The translations under genes were made by a program, and so were the position numbers. The notes beneath the pieces were generated by a model. That model was given only the letters and a program-made list of their open reading frames with translations, was not told the origin of the DNA and searched no databases. Shown in pieces: positions 14,805-21,290 of a DNA stretch of 42,984 nt. Source of the stretch: a virus; IMG/VR virus record IMGVR_UViG_3300046740_000068, positions 1 through 42,984 of that record; one strand, 5' to 3'. Each line of letters opens with the position of its first letter. Positions within the stretch are counted from its first letter, which is position 1.

Positions 14805-15214
14805 AAGTCGGTATTCGCTCCATCACGCGCGGGAAATTCGTCACGAATTGGGACAGTCCAGCGCTCGTGGCAGACCGCGACGAAATCGGTCCAGGCGAAG
14901 AGTTCGAGTTGGTCGTGCTCGACGCGCCTGAACCCATCGAACCGCCAGTGCCGCCTGTCGTGCCGCAGCCGCCGACACTGCCGCCGTATCAGACGTGGCA
15001 AGGCAGCGATAGAGATTGGTTCGGCCAGTGCGTCTACGGTAAGCCGTTCGGACAGCAGACGCTGCTCGAACTCGAGCCGACGCTGAATGCGAACGGCTGG
15101 ACGTTGACGCCGCCGAACGCGAACGGTGAGCGCACGAAGGTGCATCCGCCGAATGGGCCGTGGGTCCGCGTAGGCTTCGGTGAGGGGTATTGGGTTTGGG
15201 TCGAGCAGCCCTGA
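14801..15214 (+). CDS. Protein sharing a C-terminal domain with an ejection protein
   Basis: The product has 137 residues. Residues 1-45 form a small beta domain (GKFVTNWDSPALVADRDEI), residues 46-62 are a proline-rich linker, and residues about 87-137 form a domain with W-T-L-T-P-P-N-A-N-G, P-N-G-P-W-V-R-V and G-E-G-Y-W-V-W. The same pattern appears in residues 83-127 of the putative DNA-transfer protein at 24429-25280 (SPPNASG, PDGQWVRV, GEGHPVW). A ligand-binding or virion-contact role is suggested by the sharing, but no named family is recognised. The ATGA overlap couples it to the holin-like gene. Confidence 0.6.
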   Translation: MKVGIRSITRGKFVTNWDSPALVADRDEIGPGEEFELVVLDAPEPIEPPVPPVVPQPPTLPPYQTWQGSDRDWFGQCVYGKPFGQQTLLELEPTLNANGWTLTPPNANGERTKVHPPNGPWVRVGFGEGYWVWVEQP

Positions 15215-15224
15215 TTCTCTAGAG

Positions 15225-15253
15225 TTGACACGCGATTCGTTTTAGAATAGCCT
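15225..15253 (+). promoter_or_regulatory. Predicted promoter with shared inverted repeat, lipoprotein operon
   Basis: TTGACA (15225-15230), a 17-base spacer and TAGCCT (15248-15253). The spacer holds ATTCG-TTTT-AGAAT (15235-15248), a slightly imperfect copy of the ATTCT-N4-AGAAT element seen at two other promoters. A GGAGG ribosome site follows before the ATG at 15270. Confidence 0.65.
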
Positions 15254-15269
15254 CTCTCGCGGAGGTTGT

Positions 15270-16136
15270 ATGAAACGAATCGTGCTGCTCATCCCGCTCC
15301 TGTTCTCTGCCTGCGCCGACTCGCCTACCACGCCAACACGCATCGACTCCACGTTCTCAGCACAGCGACAGCTCGATCCGACGCGCAGTGTGTTCACGTT
15401 CGGTCCGGCGCTCGGAGCCGCGAGCGTGACGAACACGACCGCGACAGCCGATACGTTCACGTTTATCGTCTGGAAGGCTGACGATGCCGTGAATCAGATC
15501 GACGTGGCACACGACACCGTGACGCTCGCGCCAGGTGCATCGTTCACCTTCAGTGTCGGGCTCTCGGTCGCGCCGTGCAGCTCGTATCAGCCTGACATCT
15601 ACAAGGGCTTGCCGAAGGCTGAACGCTACACCATGAGCGACGTCGGCAATTATCTCTACGCTGGTGGACCGCTGGTAGGTCCGCGACAGCACTGCCGGAA
15701 TCCGCCAGACCCGCCGAAGGAGTGCATCGGCTGCACGCCGACTACGACGTGTGTGATATGTCCCATCGATCCGGTGTGCAGTGCCGATTCATTCTCAGCG
15801 CTCGAAGGCCACGTTGACGACGTCACTATCGTCGTGCATGCGACGGTGAAGCCATCCTACGACGGCATCGTGTTCTACCTCACGCCGTATGGTGTTCCTG
15901 CGTTCAGGCGTGGTGATGGCGATCTGCCATTGCCACAGACCGCAGGCAGCATCACGCGACAGGTGCTGCACGTCGGCGAGAACGTCATCACAGCACCGCT
16001 GGTCAGCCCTGCACTGTTCGCCGGCTGGCAGTGGGAAGGTGGATGCACGCGCGGGCCAGAGCTGTTGACGGAGGAGAACTACCGCGCGTTCACGTATCTC
16101 GTCAGCGGCTGGGGAAATTTCGAGGTGATGCATTGA
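15270..16136 (+). CDS. Phage-encoded lipoprotein, unknown function
   Basis: This 288-residue protein begins with a lipoprotein signal peptide: basic start MKR, hydrophobic IVLLIPLLF, and the lipobox FSAC with the modified Cys at about 15. Asp at +3 (CAD) leaves its final membrane uncertain. The mature part is beta-rich, with a cysteine cluster around 135-160 (CIGCTPTTTCVICPIDPVC) that probably forms disulfides. It has its own promoter and a GGAGG site. Secreted phage lipoproteins are known to block receptors or DNA entry of competing phages, as with T5 Llp. That role is a hypothesis here. A very tentative alternative is a late envelope or lysis factor. Confidence 0.75.
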   Translation: MKRIVLLIPLLFSACADSPTTPTRIDSTFSAQRQLDPTRSVFTFGPALGAASVTNTTATADTFTFIVWKADDAVNQIDVAHDTVTLAPGASFTFSVGLSVAPCSSYQPDIYKGLPKAERYTMSDVGNYLYAGGPLVGPRQHCRNPPDPPKECIGCTPTTTCVICPIDPVCSADSFSALEGHVDDVTIVVHATVKPSYDGIVFYLTPYGVPAFRRGDGDLPLPQTAGSITRQVLHVGENVITAPLVSPALFAGWQWEGGCTRGPELLTEENYRAFTYLVSGWGNFEVMH

Positions 16137-16417
16137 GATTCGTTGATATTGAAACACACCCTGAGCCAGATCATCGCGTATCGTATCGGTTCTGGTATGA
16201 CGAGCGTATTCATGCGCTCGTTCTCGACAAATACGAAGAAGCACGGCGTAATACACCACGACACAAGTTCCGACCTGTTACGACGTGGAGTCGAATAGGT
16301 AGACGTTCAGACCAATCTGATCTTCCAGTGGCTGTGTCTCTTGATGTGCTTGAGTCAGCACGATACCAGTTCACGACATCGCTTCGTGTGCTATGGCGAG
16401 ACGAGGTGACGCGATGA
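16133..16417 (+). CDS. Small phage protein, unknown function
   Basis: The likely start is TTG at 16133, overlapping the lipoprotein stop (TTGA) with GAGGTGAT upstream, giving 94 residues. It contains FVDIETHPEPDHRVSYRFWY and then KYEEARRNTPRHKFRP, and ends VLWRDEVTR. This basic, mixed alpha/beta pattern is found in uncharacterised phage proteins. Its stop overlaps the next gene (ATGA), so it is translationally linked to the HTH protein. No function assigned. Confidence 0.6.
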   Translation: MRFVDIETHPEPDHRVSYRFWYDERIHALVLDKYEEARRNTPRHKFRPVTTWSRIGRRSDQSDLPVAVSLDVLESARYQFTTSLRVLWRDEVTR

Positions 16418-16641
16418 CACAATACCAGACGATCTCGCTCCGTGCGCTGCGGTCGGTCCTGAGCGAGCGCATCCGCGATGCTGGTGGCTGCTCCGCGTTC
16501 GCGGCGAAGCACGGCCTGACGCGGGCGGCGTGGTCGAATATCGCCAGAGGCCACAAGAGCCCAGGTCCGCAGGCGCTTGCCATCCTCGGCTACGAGGAGA
16601 TTCCGCCACGATTCCGGCGGTGTGAAAATAATTCAAAATAG
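16414..16641 (+). CDS. Small helix-turn-helix DNA-binding protein (Cro/XRE-like)
   Basis: This 75-residue protein starts at the ATG at 16414 (ATGA). It contains a probable HTH: ALRSVLSERIRDAGGCSAFA followed by KHGLTRAAWSNIARGHKSPG and PQALAILGYE, matching the helix 2-turn-helix 3 pattern of Cro/XRE proteins. It is produced from the promoter at 15225 and sits just before the promoter at 16645; both carry the ATTCT-N4-AGAAT element. It is therefore the best candidate for the protein that binds this element as a dimer. The binding is inferred, not shown. Confidence 0.65.
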   Translation: MTQYQTISLRALRSVLSERIRDAGGCSAFAAKHGLTRAAWSNIARGHKSPGPQALAILGYEEIPPRFRRCENNSK

Positions 16642-16644
16642 TCG

Positions 16645-16673
16645 TTGACAACGTATTCTAGTTAGAATACAGT
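16645..16673 (+). promoter_or_regulatory. Predicted promoter with shared inverted repeat, recombination operon
   Basis: TTGACA (16645-16650), a 17-base spacer and TACAGT (16668-16673), with the perfect inverted repeat ATTCT-AGTT-AGAAT at 16655-16668. An AT-rich stretch lies directly upstream (16622-16640), possibly an UP-like element. It drives the operon 16694-21197. Confidence 0.7.
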
Positions 16674-16693
16674 CCTCTGTAGAGGTGATGGAC

Positions 16694-17038
16694 ATGGGAC
16701 GCACATCGAATCGACGCGCGGCGAACTCAGCGAATCGGCGGCTTGGTATTTCGGCTGGTGCCTGGTTCGCGGCACAGTCGTTCAACGGCGGCACGCGCGG
16801 TGATGCGCCGAGAGCGGTGCTGCTTCAGTGCTCAGAGTGCAAGCGCGAGGTGTTCACGCTGGTCGAGGGCATGTGCTTCACCTGCCACGCGCCGGTAGAC
16901 GGCAAGCCGCTGCGCAGGATGACGAAGGCGCAGATGTCAGATCCGCATACCTGCGGCGTCACCGGCCGTCAGCACGTCGATGGCATGGACGGCAACTGGC
17001 TGGACTGCGCTGAAGCGCGGCGCAGGCTCGGCATCTAA
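16694..17038 (+). CDS. Zinc-ribbon small protein
   Basis: The ATG at 16694 has AGAGG eight bases upstream and gives 114 residues. GTG 16685 or ATG 16688 would add up to three residues. The N-terminus is basic (GRTSNRRAANSANRRLG). Two CxxC pairs, CSEC and CFTC, about 17 residues apart, form a probable zinc ribbon. The C-terminal part includes CGVTGRQHVDGMDGNW. First gene of the recombination operon; likely a nucleic-acid-binding or regulatory factor, family not recognised. Confidence 0.6.
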   Translation: MGRTSNRRAANSANRRLGISAGAWFAAQSFNGGTRGDAPRAVLLQCSECKREVFTLVEGMCFTCHAPVDGKPLRRMTKAQMSDPHTCGVTGRQHVDGMDGNWLDCAEARRRLGI

Positions 17039-17073
17039 CCTCGTTCGACACTCGGGAAGGGAGCCCGCGAGCT

Positions 17074-17259
17074 ATGACACATTACATTCCGCCATTCACC
17101 AGAATCAACGGACCGAAGCAGGAGACAGTCTGCAAGACCTGGATTCGTCCGAGCGAGCACAGCAACGAGCCGACGTGCGCGACGTGCCAGCGCTGGCTGG
17201 AGCAGGACGCGGCAGACACTCGGACGGCTGAGGAGATGTTTGGCGAGGTGCAGTCATGA
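17074..17259 (+). CDS. Small cysteine-containing protein
   Basis: This 61-residue product has three cysteines (VCKTW, then CATCQRW) that could form a partial metal site. The second half is acidic and helical (LEQDAADTRTAEEMFGEV). Its stop overlaps the next ATG. Unknown function. Confidence 0.5.
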   Translation: MTHYIPPFTRINGPKQETVCKTWIRPSEHSNEPTCATCQRWLEQDAADTRTAEEMFGEVQS

Positions 17260-17480
17260 AGAAGATCACCTACGGATTCATGGTTTACATCACGGCTGAA
17301 GAGGCCACAGACGACGATGGCTTCACTCCGCAGGAGGTTGAGCGTCTACTGAAGACCACGCTCAACCACTACAGCGGTCCGCTTAACAAGGAGCGCCTCT
17401 CGCTGTCGGTCGATTACGAACTCGTGTCCACTACGGATGTGCCAGATGTCGTCTACGTGGAGGTGCCAGTTGTCCGATAA
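17256..17480 (+). CDS. Small acidic protein, unknown function
   Basis: The 74-residue product begins MKKITYGFMVYITAEEA, has a helix with TPQEVERLLKTTLNHY, and ends in a Val-rich strand (DVVYVEVPVVR): a ferredoxin-like alpha/beta pattern. ATGA overlap with the previous gene, and an 11-base overlap with the FEN-RecT gene. No family recognised. Confidence 0.55.
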   Translation: MKKITYGFMVYITAEEATDDDGFTPQEVERLLKTTLNHYSGPLNKERLSLSVDYELVSTTDVPDVVYVEVPVVR

Positions 17481-18993
17481 GCTCGTCCTCATCGACCTGT
17501 CTGGCATCGCGCATCCGATCTTCCACATGCAGGACGGCGACAGCAACCCGAACGCGGTCAGCACCGCGATCGTGGAGCGCATTCGAGCGATGGCCTCGGC
17601 ACATCCGCACGTTGCCATCTGCTGCGACAGCGGCCGGTCGTTCCGCAAGGACATCGACCCTACGTATAAGGCGAACCGTCAGGACAGCGACAAGGACGCC
17701 GAACGCGCACGCATCCGGCATCAGATTGACCTGGCGACTGAGATTCTGCGCGGCGACGGCTTCCCGGTGTGGTCCGCGAAGGGTTTCGAGGCAGACGACC
17801 TGATTGCGAGCGCGGTGCATTCAGAGCTATTGAACGTCAAGAACCTAGACGATTCATTGCTCATCATTAGCCCTGACAAAGACCTTCGCCAACTCGTCTC
17901 AGAGCGCGTCAACGTGCTGGCCCCGGCCAACGGCGACAGGCCAGAGAAGCTCTACGACGCCGAATCGGTCTACCTGAAGCACGGCGTCACGCCGAACCAG
18001 CTCACGGACTACCTCTCGCTTGTCGGCGATACGTCCGACAACATCCGAGGCGCGAAGGGCATTGGCGAGAAGACCGCCGCGAAGTTGATTACGCAATACG
18101 GCAACCTTGATGACCTGTATGCGGCCATCGACGCCGGCACGACGGACATCAAGCCGGCTGGTCTGGCCTCGCTGACCGAGTTCCGAGAGCGCATGGACAC
18201 GGTCCGGTCGCTGATTCGGCTGCGGACCGACGCGCCGCTGCCGTTCGAGGAGATATTCCGAGAGCGCGTGCCGCAGGATGTTGCGGTGTTTGGGGAGGAC
18301 GAGATGGAGGACGACATCGAATACGCCATGCCGACGCTGGAGGCTGGATTCCCGCAGGGGATTATCGACGTGGAGCCGCAGAAGGCACCGGAGCCGGAAA
18401 TGCCGAAGATGGAAGAGACCTATCAAGGCGACACGGTCGTCACTCGCATCGGCACGTTTAAGACGAACCAATCACTCGCGGTACAGCCGGCCGAATGGGA
18501 ACGCGGGCTAGAACCACGGTCGATGGACGAAGCCGTGAAGCTGGCTGACAGACTGATGGCTTCGCGGCTGTTCAGCGCATACGGCCATCCTGCCGGCATC
18601 CTCGCCACTGTGCTCGCCGGCCGCGAACTCGGCATTCAGGCAATGGCATCACTGCGAGCGTTCCATATCATCGAAGGGAAGCCGACGTTGAGCGCCGGGG
18701 CTATCGTCGCGCTCATCATGAAATCCGGCAAGTCGGAATACTTCCGGCCCGTCGAGCGCACCGCAGACCGCGCCACGTTCGTGACGAAGAGACATGGCGA
18801 CCCTGAGGTGTCAATGACGTTCACCATCGAAGAGGCGAAGCAAGCATGGTCGAAGGACGCCGCCGCGTTCGGCAAGAGCGCCTGGGGTAAGCATCCGGCC
18901 GACATGTGCGTGGCGCGGTGCTCATCGAAATTGGCACGGCTCGTCTACCCTGACGTGGTGTTCAACCTGTATGCGCCTGAGGAGTTCGACTGA
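17470..18993 (+). CDS. Fusion of FEN-type 5'-3' nuclease and RecT-like annealing domain
   Basis: This 507-residue protein starts with TTG at 17470 after a GGAGG site. Residues 1-270 are a complete FEN/Pol I 5'-nuclease: VLIDLSG, DIDPTYKANR (61-70), GFEADDLIAS (105-114), ISPDKDLRQL (133-142) and GDTSDNIRGAKGIGEKTA (186-203), retaining the metal-binding acidic residues and the helix-hairpin-helix. A Pro/Glu-rich linker (about 300-320) follows. Residues 350-507 resemble RecT-type phage annealing proteins: AVLAGRELGIQAMASLRAFH region, IIEGKPTLSAG, then KHPADMCVARCSSKLARLVYPDV. Usually these activities are separate genes, as in Red alpha/beta or RecE/RecT. One chain would couple end resection with strand annealing. 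No internal stop or frameshift is seen. Confidence 0.85.
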   Translation: MSDKLVLIDLSGIAHPIFHMQDGDSNPNAVSTAIVERIRAMASAHPHVAICCDSGRSFRKDIDPTYKANRQDSDKDAERARIRHQIDLATEILRGDGFPVWSAKGFEADDLIASAVHSELLNVKNLDDSLLIISPDKDLRQLVSERVNVLAPANGDRPEKLYDAESVYLKHGVTPNQLTDYLSLVGDTSDNIRGAKGIGEKTAAKLITQYGNLDDLYAAIDAGTTDIKPAGLASLTEFRERMDTVRSLIRLRTDAPLPFEEIFRERVPQDVAVFGEDEMEDDIEYAMPTLEAGFPQGIIDVEPQKAPEPEMPKMEETYQGDTVVTRIGTFKTNQSLAVQPAEWERGLEPRSMDEAVKLADRLMASRLFSAYGHPAGILATVLAGRELGIQAMASLRAFHIIEGKPTLSAGAIVALIMKSGKSEYFRPVERTADRATFVTKRHGDPEVSMTFTIEEAKQAWSKDAAAFGKSAWGKHPADMCVARCSSKLARLVYPDVVFNLYAPEEFD

Positions 18994-19214
18994 TGAAATG
19001 CTCATGCAACGACCCGAACTGCTCTGGAGAGGTGAATTTCGACTCTGGGTCTGGATTCCTTATCGCTGAAGGTAAAGGACACGTAATCGGACTGTATCTC
19101 AATATTGAAGGGGCTGTAGCGCTTGCGAAACAGCTCAAGTCGTTCGTGATAGAACAGATGGAAGAACCGAGTTCTAACTACCTCGTTGAGATGAGGGATG
19201 ACGTCCATGACTGA
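18993..19214 (+). CDS. Small cysteine-rich N-terminus protein
   Basis: The 73-residue product begins MKCSCNDPNCSGEV, three cysteines suggestive of metal binding, followed by a Gly-rich beta region and a helix (AVALAKQLKSFVIEQMEE). The ATG at 18993 overlaps the fusion gene stop by one base. Its base composition is slightly richer in A/T than its neighbours. Unknown function. Confidence 0.55.
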   Translation: MKCSCNDPNCSGEVNFDSGSGFLIAEGKGHVIGLYLNIEGAVALAKQLKSFVIEQMEEPSSNYLVEMRDDVHD

Positions 19215-19602
19215 AGAACTCGCTCTACTCCGCGAGATTCGGGACATCATGGCCGAACTGCTCGCGCTGTCGAAATCGAAACGCGCCGCAGCGCCATATC
19301 TCGTCGCGAGCGATGCCGACATTGACGGTCCGCACGGCGATCCGGTCGTGAAGTTCCTGCCACGCGACTGGACCGGCGACGACTTCAGGCAGCAGACGTT
19401 TTCGCAATGCACGCCGACGTTCTTGGATGCGCTCGCGAACGCATACGAGTATTTCGCGGCGAAGAAGAAGGCTGAGAATGACCCGAAGGCGAAATGGGAA
19501 GACCTATCAGCGGCACGCGCGCGTGGCTGGTCCGCTCGACTGCGGGCTGGCTGGAAGCCGAAGGCGGCCGATATGCCGAGCGAGAAGGACATCGCATGGT
19601 AG
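19207..19602 (+). CDS. Conserved-type phage protein, unknown function
   Basis: This 131-residue protein has an N-terminal helix (LALLREIRDIMAELLALSK), then DDFRQQTFSQCTPTFLDALA, NAYEYFAAKKKAE, and SAARARGWSARLRAGW. This pattern (QCxPxFLDALAxxYEYFA, then ARARGW) recurs in phage recombination operons without a known role. An in-frame ATG at 19198 is an alternative start. It overlaps both neighbours by a few bases. Confidence 0.6.
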   Translation: MTEELALLREIRDIMAELLALSKSKRAAAPYLVASDADIDGPHGDPVVKFLPRDWTGDDFRQQTFSQCTPTFLDALANAYEYFAAKKKAENDPKAKWEDLSAARARGWSARLRAGWKPKAADMPSEKDIAW

Positions 19603-19832
19603 CCACATGGCCACTCCGCAACGGACCTGACCTGCCGGAAGCCGCTGTGCTGTTCGCGCTGGCGCTCGAGCGCGACGGCCACACGCTGTCGGTGCAGACG
19701 ACGCTCGACAACCGCAGCGATCTACTGGTGTCGAATCGCTCGACGCTGACACGCGAGCAACTCGCAGGCATTAAACAACATCGGAAGTCAATCCTAGCGC
19801 TGCTGGCGTATGACGCACCAGAACCGCGATGA
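19596..19832 (+). CDS. Small helical protein, docking-domain-like
   Basis: The ATG at 19596 overlaps the previous stop and gives 78 residues. The sequence LFALALERDGHTLSVQTTLD followed by TREQLAGIKQHRKSILALLA resembles short helical modules (TubC docking-like) seen in phage replication operons. It overlaps the methyltransferase start by ATGA. No function assigned. Confidence 0.55.
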   Translation: MVATWPLRNGPDLPEAAVLFALALERDGHTLSVQTTLDNRSDLLVSNRSTLTREQLAGIKQHRKSILALLAYDAPEPR

Positions 19833-20743
19833 TAATCAGAGCCGATGCACGGCACATCCCGCTCATCGATGGCTGCGTGCAGTGCGTAGTGACGTCGCCA
19901 CCGTATTGGGGCTTGAGAGACTATGGCAACAGTGAGCAGATCGGACTGGAGTCGAAGCCAGACCTGTATGTGGCCGCGCTAGTCGCGGTGTTTCGCGAGG
20001 TGTGGCGCGTGCTCCGGGACGATGGGACGCTGTGGCTGAACTTGGGGGATAGCTATAACAGCAGCAGTCAGTTCAACCACGATGTCAGCGGCTTGTCGTC
20101 AGGCGCGCGCTATTCGGAAGGCACGCCGACGCAGTGGCCCGGTCATCGCGCGCTGATTCCCGGCCTCAAGTCGAAAGACCTCGTCGGCATCCCCTGGCGC
20201 GTCGCGTTCGCGCTCCAGGCCGACGGCTGGTATCTTCGCAGCGACATCATCTGGCACAAGCCGAACCCGATGCCGGAATCCGTCACCGACCGCCCGACGA
20301 AGGCGCATGAGTACCTGTTCCTGCTCGCGAAGTCGGAGCGGTATTCCTACGACGCGGTGGCGATTGCGGAACCCACGACGGAGCCACAGTTTCGCCTGCG
20401 CGTAGATCCAGCTATGCGTAAGGGTCGCTCTGACGATCGAGTTGATGGGGTGTCCAACTGTGGCGTAGGCGTATCGCGCAATAAGCGCAGCGTCTGGACT
20501 ATCCCCACGATGCCCTACGCTGGCGCGCACTTCGCGACGATGCCGGAAGCGCTGGTCGAGCCATGCATCCTGGCTGGTTGTTCGGTCGGCGGCATGGTGT
20601 TCGATCCGTTTCTCGGCAGTGGCACAGTTGGCGCGGTCGCTGAACGTCTCAGTCGCCGATGGGTTGGCACTGACCTGAGTTATCATCATCTCGCTACGAA
20701 GCGCACATCGCAACGAGGCTTAATATTCTCAGAGCCGAGATGA
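19829..20743 (+). CDS. DNA methyltransferase, N4-cytosine/N6-adenine type
   Basis: This 304-residue SAM-dependent enzyme has catalytic motif IV TSPPYWG (22-28) near the N-terminus and SAM-binding motif I FDPFLGSGT (258-266) near the C-terminus, the permuted beta-class order. Other landmarks are LWLNLGDSY, YLRSDIIWHKPNPMPES and RWVGTDLS. SPPY is used by both N4-cytosine and N6-adenine enzymes, so the target base cannot be decided. No matching restriction enzyme lies next to it, so self-protection or regulation is likely. Full length, no missing motif. It overlaps its neighbours by ATGA. Confidence 0.92.
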   Translation: MIIRADARHIPLIDGCVQCVVTSPPYWGLRDYGNSEQIGLESKPDLYVAALVAVFREVWRVLRDDGTLWLNLGDSYNSSSQFNHDVSGLSSGARYSEGTPTQWPGHRALIPGLKSKDLVGIPWRVAFALQADGWYLRSDIIWHKPNPMPESVTDRPTKAHEYLFLLAKSERYSYDAVAIAEPTTEPQFRLRVDPAMRKGRSDDRVDGVSNCGVGVSRNKRSVWTIPTMPYAGAHFATMPEALVEPCILAGCSVGGMVFDPFLGSGTVGAVAERLSRRWVGTDLSYHHLATKRTSQRGLIFSEPR

Positions 20744-21066
20744 AGGAACTGACCTGCTATCACGGCAATCCGTGGCTGGATCATTTCGATCCGCCCATCG
20801 GCACAGGTCAAGGATGTAGCCTGTGTCAGACTGACATCCGAGGAGAACGACACGACATGGCGAAACAGAGCAAGTTGGATCTGGAAATACAACTCGCGAA
20901 GGACAGGCTGGAGGTCGCGCGTAGCAGCTTTTCTATTGCCGACAACGTCTACATGGCGCTGCTGCGTGCGAAAGGCCAAGACGAGACAGCGTCAGAGCCG
21001 AAGGTGAAGCGCGGACGGAAGGCGAAGGGACTGCCGAAGCCGAACGGCGCAGAGGTGACGGCATGA
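20740..21066 (+). CDS. Small protein with possible zinc site, unknown function
   Basis: This 108-residue protein has a His/Cys-rich N-terminus (CYHGNPWLDHF, then GCSLCQTD), a central coiled coil (LDLEIQLAKDRLEVARSSF) and a Lys/Arg-rich tail (KVKRGRKAKGLPK). An internal ATG at 20857 with GGAG 12 bases upstream could start a shorter product lacking the Cys part. ATGA coupling favours 20740. Confidence 0.5.
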   Translation: MKELTCYHGNPWLDHFDPPIGTGQGCSLCQTDIRGERHDMAKQSKLDLEIQLAKDRLEVARSSFSIADNVYMALLRAKGQDETASEPKVKRGRKAKGLPKPNGAEVTA

Positions 21067-21197
21067 ATAGCCTCTACATCGCCGCCGCGCTGTTCTGGGT
21101 CGCCTGGCTGCTGCGCCGGAAGCCGACCGAAGCCGCTGTGTCGTCCGCGTGGGTCAGGCAGCAGATTGCGGAACGCGGCAAGCGGCAGCAGCCGTAG
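21063..21197 (+). CDS. 44-residue membrane protein
   Basis: The ATG at 21063 (ATGA with the previous stop) encodes MNSLYIAAALFWVAWLLRRK, one hydrophobic span, and a basic soluble tail (WVRQQIAERGKRQQ). Last gene of the rightward operon, facing the leftward virion genes. The 93 bases to the next stop (21198-21290) show no clear terminator hairpin. Function unknown. Confidence 0.5.
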   Translation: MNSLYIAAALFWVAWLLRRKPTEAAVSSAWVRQQIAERGKRQQP

Positions 21198-21290
21198 ACT
21201 TCGCGCGGTGGCGGTCAGTGGTCGGCAGGGTAGGGATACCAGTCGAGGCCATTGGGGCAATTCTGCCGTGAGAAGCCGTCACCGCGTCGA

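Noticed and set aside
15225-15248. Reading TAGAAT, 12 bases after TTGACA, as the -10 box
   Set aside because: A 12-base spacer is too short. The TAnnnT hexamer 17 bases downstream fits at all three sites, leaving AGAAT as part of the inverted repeat.
14183-21197. Integrase, excisionase or attachment site suggesting a prophage
   Set aside because: No tyrosine or serine recombinase motifs seen; the single HTH protein is too little evidence for lysogeny.
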